The notes under the pieces are model-generated. The model worked only from the letters and a program-made list of their open reading frames with translations. It had not been told where the DNA came from and did no database searches. Below, piece by piece: positions 8,250 through 17,193 of a DNA stretch of 64,000 nt. This DNA is from Cyclobacteriaceae bacterium. GTDB lineage: Bacteria > Bacteroidota > Bacteroidia > Cytophagales > Cyclobacteriaceae. The DNA lies in NCBI GenBank assembly GCA_028281285.1, contig JANQKF010000029.1:36167-100166 (forward strand), written 5' to 3'. The position numbers were made by a program, and so were the translations under genes. Position 1 is the stretch's first letter, and each line of letters begins with the position of its first letter.

Positions 8250-9584
8250 ATGAAACTCTGGGAAAAAGAAACGAAAGTTGCTGAGTTGGTGGAGCGATAT
8301 ACTGTAGGTCGCGACCTTGAATTCGATATCCATCTGGCTCCATATGATGTGTTGGGCTCATTGGCTCATACCGAAATGCTTGCTCAGATTGGTTTGCTTG
8401 AAGAATCTGAAAAGGAGCAGATTCACAAAGAGTTGAAGATCATTTACACTGACATTCAATCCGGTGAGTTCAGTATCAAAGAAGGAGTAGAAGACATCCA
8501 TTCTCAAGTAGAATTACTCCTCACTCAGCGTCTGGGTGACGTTGGGAAGAAGATACATAGCGGCCGTTCAAGAAATGATCAGGTACTGGTTGATCTCAAA
8601 CTCTTTATGCGGAATGAGATCAAGGAGATTACAAAGTTGACCGAGAACCTTTTCGATCGATTGGTTGACCTGAGCCAAACTCATAAGACAGTTTTGATGC
8701 CCGGCTATACCCATATGCAGGTGGCCATGCCTTCTTCATTCGGTCTTTGGTTTGGAGCCTATGCCGAAAGCCTGGTTGATGATCTTCATTTTTTATACGC
8801 AGCTTACAGAATCATCAACAAAAACCCCTTGGGTTCAGGAGCCGGGTTTGGTTCCTCTTTCCCACTTGATCGAAAAATGACTGCTCAATTATTGGGGTTC
8901 GAAGACCTGAATTATAACGTAGTCTACGCCATGATGGGGAGAGGTAAAGCAGAACGATCACTAGCAGTTGGAATGGCAGCGATAGGTGCGACTCTTGGAA
9001 AATTTGCGATGGACATCTGCCTATATATGGGTCAGGATTTTGGTTTCCTATCCTTCCCGGATGAGTTGACTACAGGCTCAAGCATTATGCCTCATAAGAA
9101 GAATCCGGATGTCTTCGAACTCATGCGCGGCAAGTGCAATCGAATTCAGGCATTGCCGAATGACATTGCCTTGATGACCGCAAATCTTCCGGTGGGCTAC
9201 CATCGTGAAATGCAGTTGATTAAAGAAGTGTTGTTCCCGGCTATTCAGGATCTTAAGGATTCATTGGATATGGCTGATTATATGCTGGAGAAGATCAAGA
9301 TTAATGATGATCTTATTGATCAGGAGAAATACAAATACCTCTTTAGCGTGGAGGAAACGAACAAACTGGTACTTCAGGGAGTACCTTTCAGGGATGCTTA
9401 TAAGCAAGTTGGGCTTGCAATAGAGCATGGAGGTTTTGATCCTGTAAAGGAGGTGAATCATTCCCATGAAGGGAGTATCGGTAACTTGAACTTGGAGGAG
9501 ATAAAAGGAATGATGGAAGAAGCTCTAGATCAGTTTGAATTCGCCAAATGGAATGCAGCGATCTATTCATTGACTAAAGAATAA
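8250..9584 (+). CDS. argH: Argininosuccinate lyase
   Basis: Splits argininosuccinate to arginine and fumarate, the last step of the pathway. The fumarase/aspartase superfamily signature GSSIMPHKKNPD is present, with the catalytic serine in its flexible loop. HSGRSRNDQV and PGYTHMQVAMP are also typical. At 444 residues it is slightly short but within the family range. It is separated from argE by 88 bases filled by a repeat, unlike the other overlapping genes of the operon. Its 3' end overlaps the convergent gene at 9574 by 11 bases. Confidence 0.95.
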   Translation: MKLWEKETKVAELVERYTVGRDLEFDIHLAPYDVLGSLAHTEMLAQIGLLEESEKEQIHKELKIIYTDIQSGEFSIKEGVEDIHSQVELLLTQRLGDVGKKIHSGRSRNDQVLVDLKLFMRNEIKEITKLTENLFDRLVDLSQTHKTVLMPGYTHMQVAMPSSFGLWFGAYAESLVDDLHFLYAAYRIINKNPLGSGAGFGSSFPLDRKMTAQLLGFEDLNYNVVYAMMGRGKAERSLAVGMAAIGATLGKFAMDICLYMGQDFGFLSFPDELTTGSSIMPHKKNPDVFELMRGKCNRIQALPNDIALMTANLPVGYHREMQLIKEVLFPAIQDLKDSLDMADYMLEKIKINDDLIDQEKYKYLFSVEETNKLVLQGVPFRDAYKQVGLAIEHGGFDPVKEVNHSHEGSIGNLNLEEIKGMMEEALDQFEFAKWNAAIYSLTKE

Positions 9585-9834
9585 ACCCATAAACAAACAA
9601 ACCCACGGTCAACAACATTATCAAGGTGCATTGGGCTCGTGTATTTTTCTTGATGGTCATGGAGCTAAGGAGTTTTGTGGAGTATCCCAAGGCCATAAGC
9701 ATAGCGACCAGCCCCAAGCCTCCCACGAATCCGTTTAACCAATTGCTCAAATCGATCAGGTAATCGACCAATGTGGTGACAACTGTCACCGCAAAAAAGA
9801 TCCAGGTCAGTCTCAATCGTTTCTCCTCACTCAT
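9574..9834 (-). CDS. Small membrane protein of unknown function
   Basis: The 86-residue protein has three likely transmembrane segments: LTWIFFAVTVVTTLVDYLI, FVGGLGLVAMLMALGYS and CTLIMLLTVGLFVYGFIL. I chose the ATG at 9832-9834 because it overlaps the stop of the upstream glycosyltransferase gene as ATGA; a TTG three codons earlier is a less likely start. It probably forms the last gene of a minus-strand unit with the glycosyltransferase and polX. No known family was recognised. Its end overlaps argH on the other strand. Confidence 0.65.
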   Translation of the reverse strand: MSEEKRLRLTWIFFAVTVVTTLVDYLIDLSNWLNGFVGGLGLVAMLMALGYSTKLLSSMTIKKNTRAQCTLIMLLTVGLFVYGFIL

Positions 9835-10844
9835 GGCAACCAAAAATCAAAAATAATTTCATTCATACACTTGAAATGTCCTTTAGGGCATTTGTCATAA
9901 CCGATTTTGGAGCATGGTCGGCATTTAAGACCTTTCTTTTCCAGGATGGTGAACTTGGTCTGGTAAGGATACATTCCAAATTCAGGAATCGTATTTCCCC
10001 AAATGGAAAACACATTCTTATTCAAAGCCGCTGCAATATGCATGAGGCCGGTATCATGAGAGAATACATAAGAGGCTCGTTTTATAATGGAGGCCGATTG
10101 GTTGAGATTGTATTTGCCACAGGCATTGTAGATGAGCGCCTTCTTACCAAGTTTATCCAACGAGTCGGCCATGTCTTCAGATTCACTCGCACGATCAAAG
10201 AACTCTTCGATTTTACGTCCGTTTTCCTCGTCCTCTTTACCACCTAAGAGCACTATGGGTTTGTTGATCTTGTCACAGAGCTCAATCATTCGATCGAGCG
10301 GTAGCTTTTTCGTTCCATGTTGCCCCCCAATTCCAAATGCCACGATATCACCTCGATGGGTTTCGGGAAGCCAATCTTCCTCAATCTCGTCTTTCTCGGG
10401 GATGAAGTAATCCAGTCCAAGGGCATCTTTTTTGATTCCAAGTGGCTCCAACGTTTCCATATAACGATCCACAATGTGGACGTTTGGAAGCTTGTCGATT
10501 TTTAAATTGACGATCAACCACTTTTCCCAATTGAGCTTTGGGAATGCCCTGGAAGGCTTTTTCAGTTTTGATTTGATCAGTCGGGTGCGCAGGTTATTAT
10601 GCAGATCGACTACAAAGTCAAAGTTCTCCTTCTTGAGCCGGGCCACAAGGTCATCAAGTTTACCTTCAAGAAAATGAAGTCGGTCGATGTAAGGATTGGC
10701 CTCTAATATGCCAGCGAATTGCTTCTTGGTGCAATAATGGACTTCTGCATCATCCAATTGTGCCTTTAATACCCGCACCACAGGTGTGGTTAGCACAATA
10801 TCCCCGATTGATGAAAACCGGATGACAAGGATTTTTTTAGGCAT
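9831..10844 (-). CDS. Glycosyltransferase family 9 (heptosyltransferase-like)
   Basis: The 337-residue protein opens with the family 9 signature ILVIRFSSIGDIVLTTPVVR and has the C-terminal nucleotide-sugar pattern FSHDTGLMHIAAALN, followed by SIWGNTIPEFGMYPY. Family members transfer heptose or related sugars to lipopolysaccharide core on the inner side of the inner membrane. A conserved cluster CRPCSKIGYDKCP near the end is typical of Bacteroidota members. It overlaps polX upstream by eight bases and the small membrane gene downstream by four. The sugar and acceptor cannot be read from sequence. Confidence 0.88.
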   Translation of the reverse strand: MPKKILVIRFSSIGDIVLTTPVVRVLKAQLDDAEVHYCTKKQFAGILEANPYIDRLHFLEGKLDDLVARLKKENFDFVVDLHNNLRTRLIKSKLKKPSRAFPKLNWEKWLIVNLKIDKLPNVHIVDRYMETLEPLGIKKDALGLDYFIPEKDEIEEDWLPETHRGDIVAFGIGGQHGTKKLPLDRMIELCDKINKPIVLLGGKEDEENGRKIEEFFDRASESEDMADSLDKLGKKALIYNACGKYNLNQSASIIKRASYVFSHDTGLMHIAAALNKNVFSIWGNTIPEFGMYPYQTKFTILEKKGLKCRPCSKIGYDKCPKGHFKCMNEIIFDFWLP

Positions 10845-12549
10845 GCGAAGCTATTTTCTCTTTTCGCTCGCGAAAGTAGTTCCCAATTTCTTCAACACCT
10901 AGCGCGTTGAACGTCATTTCTGCGGTGAGCCCACCCTTTCTTCCGGCCAACAATCCATAATACATGTGATCATAGCCGGCCATTTCGTGGGCATCCGGAT
11001 TGATAGAGAGTTTAACTCCTTGCTCAATGGCATAATGCACCCATCTCCAGTCGAGGTCCAGTCGCCATGGGTTGGCGTTGATTTCAATGACCACATTGTG
11101 CCTAGCACAGTGGTCGATTACTGCCCTGTGATCTATGGGATAACCCTCTCTTCTTAGCAATAATCTCCCCGTTGGATGACCCAGGATAGTAGTGTATGGG
11201 TTCTCCACTGCCGCTAACAATCTTGACGTGGCCTTGGCCCGATTCATATTAAGAATTGAGTGGACTGACGAAACGATAAAATCAAAACTCGAAAGGACTT
11301 CATCATCATAATCGAGCTTCCCGTCATAAAGGATATCCGATTCAATTCCTTTAAAAATTTTGAAGGGAGCCAGTTTTTTATTCAATTCATCGATTTCCGC
11401 ATGTTGTTGAATGACTCGATCTTCATCCAGACCGTTGGCATAAAACGCTGATTTACTATGATCGCAAATACCTAAGTATTCGTAGCCTAAATCTTTGCAA
11501 TGCTGAGCCATTTGTTCCAGACTGTGCTTCCCATCACTATACGTAGAGTGATTATGGAGAATGCCTTTTAAATCAGACATCTCTACCAACTTGGGGAGTG
11601 CGTTGTTTTTGGCGGCCTCGAATTCGAAAGTGCCTTCGCGCAGTTCCGGTTCTATATAATCCATTCCAGCGACCATATAGATGTCCTTTTCTTCTTTAAA
11701 CGGACCCGAGAGTGCGATATCCCTGAAATTCTCTTTTTCTTTTACCGGTGTCCCAAGGTGACCCGGGCTTCCGCTTCGGATGAAAAGATGATTTATGAAA
11801 TTTGATTTCTCGGCAAAGTTCAATTCAAGCGGAACCAGTGATTCTTTGTAAAGCCCTCTCCACACTACTGGGCCCGAATTGACATCGTCTTGAGCAAAGT
11901 CAGGACTAGCGTTTATTTTTTCTTCGGCCTGGTCAAAGTTGTCAGAACCAATTAGAATCTCGATCTTTTCAATAACCTCTATTCGTCTTCTTAGAGCCCC
12001 AATCTCATGGATAAGGGAATCTCCGAGTAGAGTATTCAACGACTCAATAACTTCCTTGGTAAGCCCTTCTGCTTCTGCATAGTGTAATTTGTTGGCGTTG
12101 GCCTCCTTAAACTCCAATGCCTTAATAATGGTATCTTGAGTCTTTTCACCAAAGCCTTTTAGTTGCGCTACTTTCCCTGTGTTGGCAGCCTCTTTGAGTT
12201 CATGACCACTTTCAATTCCGAGCTCTTTCCAAAGGACTTTGATCTTCTTGGGTCCAATACCTTTGATGTCTAATAGCTCAATTATTCCCTCGGGAGTTTC
12301 TTCCAGGTATTTAGAGAGTTGATCAGAGGTGCCGGTTTGTATAATTTCATTAATGGTCCCTGCAATTCCCTTGCCTACACCATCCAATCCCTGAAGTTCG
12401 TCAAGTGACATTCCCCCTAGTTCAATATCTGCTTTGTCAAGGTTATAAATGGCACTCTGGTACCCTCTGATTTTGAAACTGTTTTCATCATGCAACTCCA
12501 TCAGGGCTGCCGTAAGTTTCAGTTGTTTAAGTATTGATTTGTTATCCAA
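10837..12549 (-). CDS. polX: PolX-type protein: degenerate family X polymerase domain plus PHP phosphoesterase
   Basis: The 570-residue protein has the PolX layout. An N-terminal helix-hairpin-helix region contains the hairpins DGVGKGIAG, KGIGPKK and KGFGEK (residues about 56-136), a nucleotidyltransferase-like region follows (about 155-320), and a C-terminal PHP domain runs from about 328 to 560. PHP metal ligands look complete: HNHSTYSDGKH (332-342), CDHSK (362-366), GIESD, SSVHS, HPTGR and NPDAH. In contrast, the two catalytic aspartates of the polymerase site (D-x-D after the G-x-x-R-R motif) are replaced: GALRRRIEVIEKIEI has Lys195 and Glu197 at those positions. The protein may therefore be a PHP exonuclease or phosphoesterase without polymerase activity. 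It overlaps the glycosyltransferase gene by eight bases. Confidence 0.85.
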   Translation of the reverse strand: MDNKSILKQLKLTAALMELHDENSFKIRGYQSAIYNLDKADIELGGMSLDELQGLDGVGKGIAGTINEIIQTGTSDQLSKYLEETPEGIIELLDIKGIGPKKIKVLWKELGIESGHELKEAANTGKVAQLKGFGEKTQDTIIKALEFKEANANKLHYAEAEGLTKEVIESLNTLLGDSLIHEIGALRRRIEVIEKIEILIGSDNFDQAEEKINASPDFAQDDVNSGPVVWRGLYKESLVPLELNFAEKSNFINHLFIRSGSPGHLGTPVKEKENFRDIALSGPFKEEKDIYMVAGMDYIEPELREGTFEFEAAKNNALPKLVEMSDLKGILHNHSTYSDGKHSLEQMAQHCKDLGYEYLGICDHSKSAFYANGLDEDRVIQQHAEIDELNKKLAPFKIFKGIESDILYDGKLDYDDEVLSSFDFIVSSVHSILNMNRAKATSRLLAAVENPYTTILGHPTGRLLLRREGYPIDHRAVIDHCARHNVVIEINANPWRLDLDWRWVHYAIEQGVKLSINPDAHEMAGYDHMYYGLLAGRKGGLTAEMTFNALGVEEIGNYFRERKEKIASHA

Positions 12550-12650
12550 GGTTTACCGTTTTAAGGTTTCTTTTGAAAGAATCTTCGTTCTTTTTTCAAT
12601 GCGTGGAACATTTCCTAAATTCCCAAAAGGTACACTAAATATAATGCTTT

Positions 12651-13058
12651 ATGAACTATTGGCTGATGAAATCAGAGCCTGGAGATTATTCCTGGGACGA
12701 CCTTGAAAAAGATGGTAGAACCTATTGGGATGGGGTAAGAAATTATGCCGCCAGAATGCATATGAAGAATATGAAAGTGGGAGATTTGGCGTTCTTCTAT
12801 CATAGTGTGAATGAAAGGAATGTAATTGGTATTGCCGAAATCGTTAAAGAGCATTATCAAGATCCCACAACCGATGATGACCGATGGGTGGCTGTGGATA
12901 TAATTCCAAAGGAAAAGCTCAAAAATCCGGTTAATCTCGATCAAATAAAGGCTGATGATCGTTTAAGTGAAATGGCGCTGGTTAGAATCGGACGTCTTTC
13001 TGTTCAACCGGTTACAAAAGAAGAATTCGATATAGTTGTTGAAATGTCTAATGCGTAA
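12651..13058 (+). CDS. EVE-domain protein
   Basis: The 135-residue protein is a complete EVE (PUA-like) domain of the thymocyte-nuclear-protein type. It starts MNYWLMKSEPGDYSWDDL and contains WDGVRNYAARMHMKNMKVGD and YHSVNERNVIGIAEI. Family members are thought to bind modified bases in DNA or RNA; in bacteria they often act as small accessory readers, but the ligand here is unknown. The ATG at 12651 gives the canonical N-terminus. It starts about 100 bases from the divergent polX gene, and its end overlaps the next gene by eight bases. Confidence 0.9.
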   Translation: MNYWLMKSEPGDYSWDDLEKDGRTYWDGVRNYAARMHMKNMKVGDLAFFYHSVNERNVIGIAEIVKEHYQDPTTDDDRWVAVDIIPKEKLKNPVNLDQIKADDRLSEMALVRIGRLSVQPVTKEEFDIVVEMSNA

Positions 13059-14610
13059 GAAAAACGCAACATATTATTGTTTGATACTTTGTGGCCTATT
13101 GGTGACTTCCTTGAATGCTCAAATAGTTCATGATCACCGCTTTGAAATAGACTATGAATGGCAATATGAGAATCACCTTGTAGTATCCAATGAAGAGAGG
13201 GGTGTTACTCTGATCAGGACCAACCGGGACAATGCCGGCAGAACCTATCCGGTAAAATTCACCCACCTTGATAAGCAACTGGAGGAGGTTTGGAAGGATT
13301 CTATTGAAGTCTCAAGCAGAATGTATTTAAGAGGATATCATTATCTGAAAGATAAGCTCTTTGTTCTTTTTCAAGACTACCCGGTAAGAAAGCAAATTGA
13401 TGTTGTCAGCATAGATTTTAAAACCCAAAAAACTACTCATCATGAAACTTCTCAGATCGCCCAATTGAATCTGACAGAGTTTGAAGTAATTCAGAATACA
13501 GCGGTCCTTGGAGGTTATTTTGAACAACGGCCCGTGGTATTTGCCTATGACCTGGAAAATGACCGTGTAAAGGCTGTTCAAGGTGTCTATAAGAATAACT
13601 CCAAACTTCTGGAGGTGAGGATTAATAAAGACAGTGTGACATTTAATGTTTTGGTTGCTGAACTTAATGATGAAAAGGATCAGACCATCATTGTGAATAC
13701 CTATGACTATGAAGGCAATCCGGTGCGTGATTATACCTTGAATACTAAAAAGGACTATTCTCTTATCGATGGCGTTTCTTCATCCATTAATGATATTACC
13801 CAGCTAGTGGTAGGGAATTACGGATACCGATCCCAAACGCTACCCAGTGGAATTTTCATCAACTTCATCAACCGTAGGGGAGAGCAAAAGATGAACTACA
13901 TCAACTATGGTGATCTTCCGAGGTTTCTTGATTATTTAAATCCCAACCGTGCATCCAAGGTAAAGGCCAAAGCTGCCGAGTTCAAAGAAAAGGGTAGAGA
14001 GCAGCGATATAAGCTTCAGTCATTGGCAAGAGAATTGGTTGAGCGCGGTGATGATCTGATCTTACAGATCGAATATTTCAAACCGGCAGGAAATGCCAGG
14101 GCGGTATCGGCAAGAAGTTTCCGAGATTTCGACAGAAATTTCAACAACGGCTACGGAATACCCGATGAACGATCGGCACAAGGCATTAACAGAACACCCA
14201 TAAGCGATTATGATTTCACGCACGCCTATACTGTTGTTTTGGACAAAGAAGGTAACCTGAAATGGGACGATAGTTTTGCGATGGACTACGTGCTGGAGGG
14301 AGCACTTGATCAGCACGGTAGGTTCCAGTGGATAGATGATCGTAAAAGGGTAGTTTTTATGTACTATGATGATAAAGAAGTATTTGCCAAAACCTTGGAT
14401 GGTACTGGTGAGACAGAGGTACATTCTATAAAACTGGAAGTTGGTGAGGACTACAACAAACGAGATGAAATAGAATCATCCATCCAAATGACACGATGGT
14501 ATGGAGATTATTTTCTAGCTCACGGTATTCAAAATGTCAAGTCCAAAGATGGTTCAGAACCTGCTAAGCGTGTATTCTTTATCAATGCGATTCGTCTGGA
14601 AAGAGATTAA
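13051..14610 (+). CDS. Secreted protein of unknown function
   Basis: The 519-residue protein has a clear signal peptide (MRKKNATYYCLILCGLLVTS, cleavage likely after LNAQ). The mature part is rich in short alternating beta-strand patterns with no transmembrane segment and no motif I recognise; a charged helical stretch lies at about residues 310-345. I chose the ATG at 13051, which overlaps the EVE stop codon; a TTG five codons earlier is also in frame but adds residues before the signal peptide. It probably acts in the periplasm or at the cell surface. Co-transcription with the EVE gene is likely from the overlap, but a functional link is not evident. Confidence 0.75.
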   Translation: MRKKNATYYCLILCGLLVTSLNAQIVHDHRFEIDYEWQYENHLVVSNEERGVTLIRTNRDNAGRTYPVKFTHLDKQLEEVWKDSIEVSSRMYLRGYHYLKDKLFVLFQDYPVRKQIDVVSIDFKTQKTTHHETSQIAQLNLTEFEVIQNTAVLGGYFEQRPVVFAYDLENDRVKAVQGVYKNNSKLLEVRINKDSVTFNVLVAELNDEKDQTIIVNTYDYEGNPVRDYTLNTKKDYSLIDGVSSSINDITQLVVGNYGYRSQTLPSGIFINFINRRGEQKMNYINYGDLPRFLDYLNPNRASKVKAKAAEFKEKGREQRYKLQSLARELVERGDDLILQIEYFKPAGNARAVSARSFRDFDRNFNNGYGIPDERSAQGINRTPISDYDFTHAYTVVLDKEGNLKWDDSFAMDYVLEGALDQHGRFQWIDDRKRVVFMYYDDKEVFAKTLDGTGETEVHSIKLEVGEDYNKRDEIESSIQMTRWYGDYFLAHGIQNVKSKDGSEPAKRVFFINAIRLERD

Positions 14611-14646
14611 AGTTCTATTCGTTTTAATAACTGAAAATCCTTTTAC

Positions 14647-14654
14647 TATATTTG
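14647..14654 (+). promoter_or_regulatory. Bacteroidota-type -7 element for pyrR-pyrB
   Basis: TATATTTG matches the TAnnTTTG consensus of the primary Bacteroidota sigma factor and ends nine bases before the pyrR start codon. The transcript would have almost no leader. A clear TTG -33 element is not seen. No PyrR attenuator fits in so short a leader, so PyrR control by the Bacillus mechanism is unlikely at this gene. Confidence 0.5.
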
Positions 14655-14663
14655 TAACCTAGA

Positions 14664-15209
14664 ATGCAGCGCAGACTTCTTCTAGGTCACCCACAACTTG
14701 CCATAACCATCGGCAGGCTCTGTCAGGAACTGATAGAAAACCACGGTAATTTTCAGGATTCAGTGATTATTGGCCTTCAGCCAAGAGGTATTTTTCTGGC
14801 TGAAAGAATAAAGGCGCGTCTAGGTGAGTTTACGGATCAGGATATAAAGTTGGGTCATCTCGACTCGACATTTTACCGTGATGATTTTCGAAGAAGAGAA
14901 TCCCCCAAAAGAGCAAACGAAACCACCATCGATTTTCTCATCGAGGACAAGAAGGTTATACTAATCGATGACGTATTCTACACTGGAAGATCAGTCAGAG
15001 CAGCCTTGGATGCCATGATTGCTTTTGGAAGACCGGAAAAAGTAGAACTCCTAGTGCTGGTCGAAAGAAAATATTCGCGCCATGTTCCGATAAAGCCAGA
15101 TTATGTAGGTCGACATGTCAATACGATCGATACTCAAAAGGTGCTGGTGGAATGGAAAGAGCAAGGGCTGGACGATGACAATATTTGGCTAATTAATAAA
15201 GAAGATTGA
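14664..15209 (+). CDS. pyrR: PyrR-type phosphoribosyltransferase (uracil PRTase / regulator)
   Basis: The 181-residue protein is a type I phosphoribosyltransferase. The PRPP-binding motif is VILIDDVFYTGRSVRAAL, and the flexible loop region is LDSTFYRDDFRRRE. Length and layout match PyrR, which in Firmicutes binds pyr mRNA and also makes UMP from uracil and PRPP. It lies directly upstream of pyrB with overlapping stop and start (TGATG), typical of pyrimidine operons. RNA regulation is not shown by this sequence because no leader hairpins are visible here. Confidence 0.9.
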   Translation: MQRRLLLGHPQLAITIGRLCQELIENHGNFQDSVIIGLQPRGIFLAERIKARLGEFTDQDIKLGHLDSTFYRDDFRRRESPKRANETTIDFLIEDKKVILIDDVFYTGRSVRAALDAMIAFGRPEKVELLVLVERKYSRHVPIKPDYVGRHVNTIDTQKVLVEWKEQGLDDDNIWLINKED

Positions 15210-16138
15210 TGCAGAAACAATTGAGCACCAACCATCTCCTGGGAATCAAAGATCTGACTTCTGACGATATCAATCTCATTTTTGAAACAGCTGAAGAATT
15301 TAAAGACGTTATCAACCGCCCCATTAAAAAGGTGCCCTCGTTGAGGGATATCACAATAGCTAATGTATTCTTCGAAAATTCGACACGGACAAAGCTGTCT
15401 TTTGAGTTAGCAGAGAAAAGACTTTCCGCTGATGTGATCAATTTCTCGTCAAGTGGCAGCTCTGTTAAAAAGGGTGAAACACTCCTGGATACAGTGAACA
15501 ATATTCTCGCCATGAAAGTGGATATGGTTGTGATGCGACATTCAAGTCCTGGAGCGCCTCATTTTCTATCCAATCATATCGAAGCAAATATTGTGAATGC
15601 CGGTGATGGTACTCACGAGCATCCAACGCAGGCCTTATTAGATACCTTCTCAATCAAAGAACGCCTGGGAGAGGTAGCAGGAAAGAAAGTAGTAATTGTG
15701 GGGGATATTCTCCACTCCAGAGTAGCACTGTCAAACATTTTTGCGCTTCAAAAATTGGGTGCGGAGGTCATGGTTTGCGGACCAATTACACTATTGCCAA
15801 AATACATAGAGAGTTTGGGAGTGAAGGTCGAATTGGATATTCGAAAGGCGCTTGAATGGTGTGATGTAGCCAATATTTTGAGAATCCAGCTGGAAAGGCA
15901 GCAAATCAAGTACTTCCCTTCTTTAAGAGAATATTCGCTCTACTATGGAGTCAATAAGGTGATGCTCGAAAATCTTGACAAGGAGATCACAATTATGCAT
16001 CCTGGTCCAATTAATCGAGGTGTTGAATTAAGTAGTGATGTAGCTGATTCAGAACACGCAATTATTCTCGATCAAGTGGAGAATGGGGTTGCAATCCGAA
16101 TGGCAGTTTTATACCTTTTAGCTTCGGTTTCCTCCTGA
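15209..16138 (+). CDS. pyrB: Aspartate carbamoyltransferase catalytic subunit
   Basis: Joins carbamoyl phosphate and aspartate, the first committed step of pyrimidine synthesis. The carbamoyl-phosphate motif FFENSTRTKLSFELAEKRL is exact, and GDGTHEHPTQALLDTF and IMHPGPINRGVE are typical ATCase segments. The protein is 309 residues from the ATG at 15209; a TTG one codon earlier is possible. No pyrI regulatory subunit follows. The loop SSSGSSVKKGE supplies the usual Ser and Lys for the neighbouring active site in the trimer. Confidence 0.96.
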   Translation: MQKQLSTNHLLGIKDLTSDDINLIFETAEEFKDVINRPIKKVPSLRDITIANVFFENSTRTKLSFELAEKRLSADVINFSSSGSSVKKGETLLDTVNNILAMKVDMVVMRHSSPGAPHFLSNHIEANIVNAGDGTHEHPTQALLDTFSIKERLGEVAGKKVVIVGDILHSRVALSNIFALQKLGAEVMVCGPITLLPKYIESLGVKVELDIRKALEWCDVANILRIQLERQQIKYFPSLREYSLYYGVNKVMLENLDKEITIMHPGPINRGVELSSDVADSEHAIILDQVENGVAIRMAVLYLLASVSS

Positions 16139-16145
16139 TCAAACC

Positions 16146-17117
16146 ATGAAAAAGAATCTAATTCGAGGGCTTGTTGTAGTCCTCATTCTTGTAGGGGTTT
16201 TCTACTTGATTGTCGTGCCTAATGTGGTCAGCATGGTCACAGATTATCCCCGCTACACTTTTGAATATGTTACTGAAAATCCTGATTTACTCGAGGGCTA
16301 CTACATTGGTGATAATCGTGACCCGGGGGATTATGGATTTGATAACTTTCAAGAACTGGAGTATACAACACTGTATGATGGTTTGAATCTCAGTGGTTGG
16401 TACATTCCGTCTTCAAAAGATAGTATCTCCAAGACTTTGATAATCAATCATGGTCGAACTTCAAACCGATTGAAGACCATGAAGTATCTTGAAATCATTG
16501 ATGATTACGGGTTGGATTCGATTTACAACATCTTTATTCCTGATTTGAGAAATTCTGGCAAATCGGACGAGGCGAAAACAGGAATGGGATATGAATTCGC
16601 AGAAGATATTGCAGCCAGTATGAGAATGCTCCAAATTCGTTTTGGGCAAAGTGATTTTGTTCTTTGGGGTTTTTCAATGGGAGCCATCGGTTCTGCAACG
16701 GCCATTAACAGACCTGACTTGAGAGAAGCCCTCACCGAAAATGGAATCACTGTTGACAAACTCATCTTAGGAAGCCCTGTAAGCAACGTTGAAAAAACCC
16801 TAAGGTATGCAAGTCAGAATATGAGTATTCCCGGGTTTGTTTTTGACCAGACTTTTAATCGTTTTGCCAAGCAATCCGATGGATACGTTCGTAATATGAA
16901 ACTGAGTTATTTACTGGTCAATAATCCGGTACCTACTCTTGTTTTATACGGTACCAGTGATGATGAAACTCCTCATGAGATACTGGAAGAAGAATTGAAG
17001 GGGTTGAATAACGTTTGGGCTGAGCGATTTGAAGAAGCCGAGCATGTCAGACTATATACACGCCCTGAATATAAAGAGCGCTATGCTCAGGCGGTGAACA
17101 ACTTTTTACGAAAATAG
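16146..17117 (+). CDS. Membrane-anchored alpha/beta hydrolase
   Basis: The 323-residue protein has one N-terminal transmembrane segment (about residues 9-30) followed by an alpha/beta-hydrolase domain. The nucleophile elbow is WGFSMGAIG with Ser in G-F-S-M-G, the oxyanion-region motif is INHGRTSNR, the acidic residue is likely in YGTSDDETPHE, and the catalytic histidine is likely in EAEHVRLYTRPE. This resembles the BAAT/YqkD-like exported hydrolases. The substrate is unknown. It starts eight bases after pyrB and may be co-transcribed, though a shared pathway is not apparent. Confidence 0.8.
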   Translation: MKKNLIRGLVVVLILVGVFYLIVVPNVVSMVTDYPRYTFEYVTENPDLLEGYYIGDNRDPGDYGFDNFQELEYTTLYDGLNLSGWYIPSSKDSISKTLIINHGRTSNRLKTMKYLEIIDDYGLDSIYNIFIPDLRNSGKSDEAKTGMGYEFAEDIAASMRMLQIRFGQSDFVLWGFSMGAIGSATAINRPDLREALTENGITVDKLILGSPVSNVEKTLRYASQNMSIPGFVFDQTFNRFAKQSDGYVRNMKLSYLLVNNPVPTLVLYGTSDDETPHEILEEELKGLNNVWAERFEEAEHVRLYTRPEYKERYAQAVNNFLRK

Positions 17118-17152
17118 GCATTTCACATAGTCTTAATAAGGGACTGTTTCAC

Positions 17153-17177
17153 TTGACATTTATTAGTAGTAGCTTTG
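17153..17177 (+). promoter_or_regulatory. Bacteroidota-type promoter for the cystathionine beta-synthase-like gene
   Basis: TTG at 17153-17155 and TAGCTTTG at 17170-17177 match the -33 (TTG) and -7 (TAnnTTTG) elements. The -7 element ends 16 bases before the start codon at 17194, so the leader would be very short. The spacing of 17 bases between element starts is slightly short of the usual distance. Confidence 0.55.
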
Positions 17178-17193
17178 CAGAAAATTTCGGCAA

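Noticed and set aside
8137..8361. Minus-strand 74-residue frame over the argE-argH junction
   Set aside because: It is formed mostly by the palindromic repeat and the argH start and has no coding character of its own.
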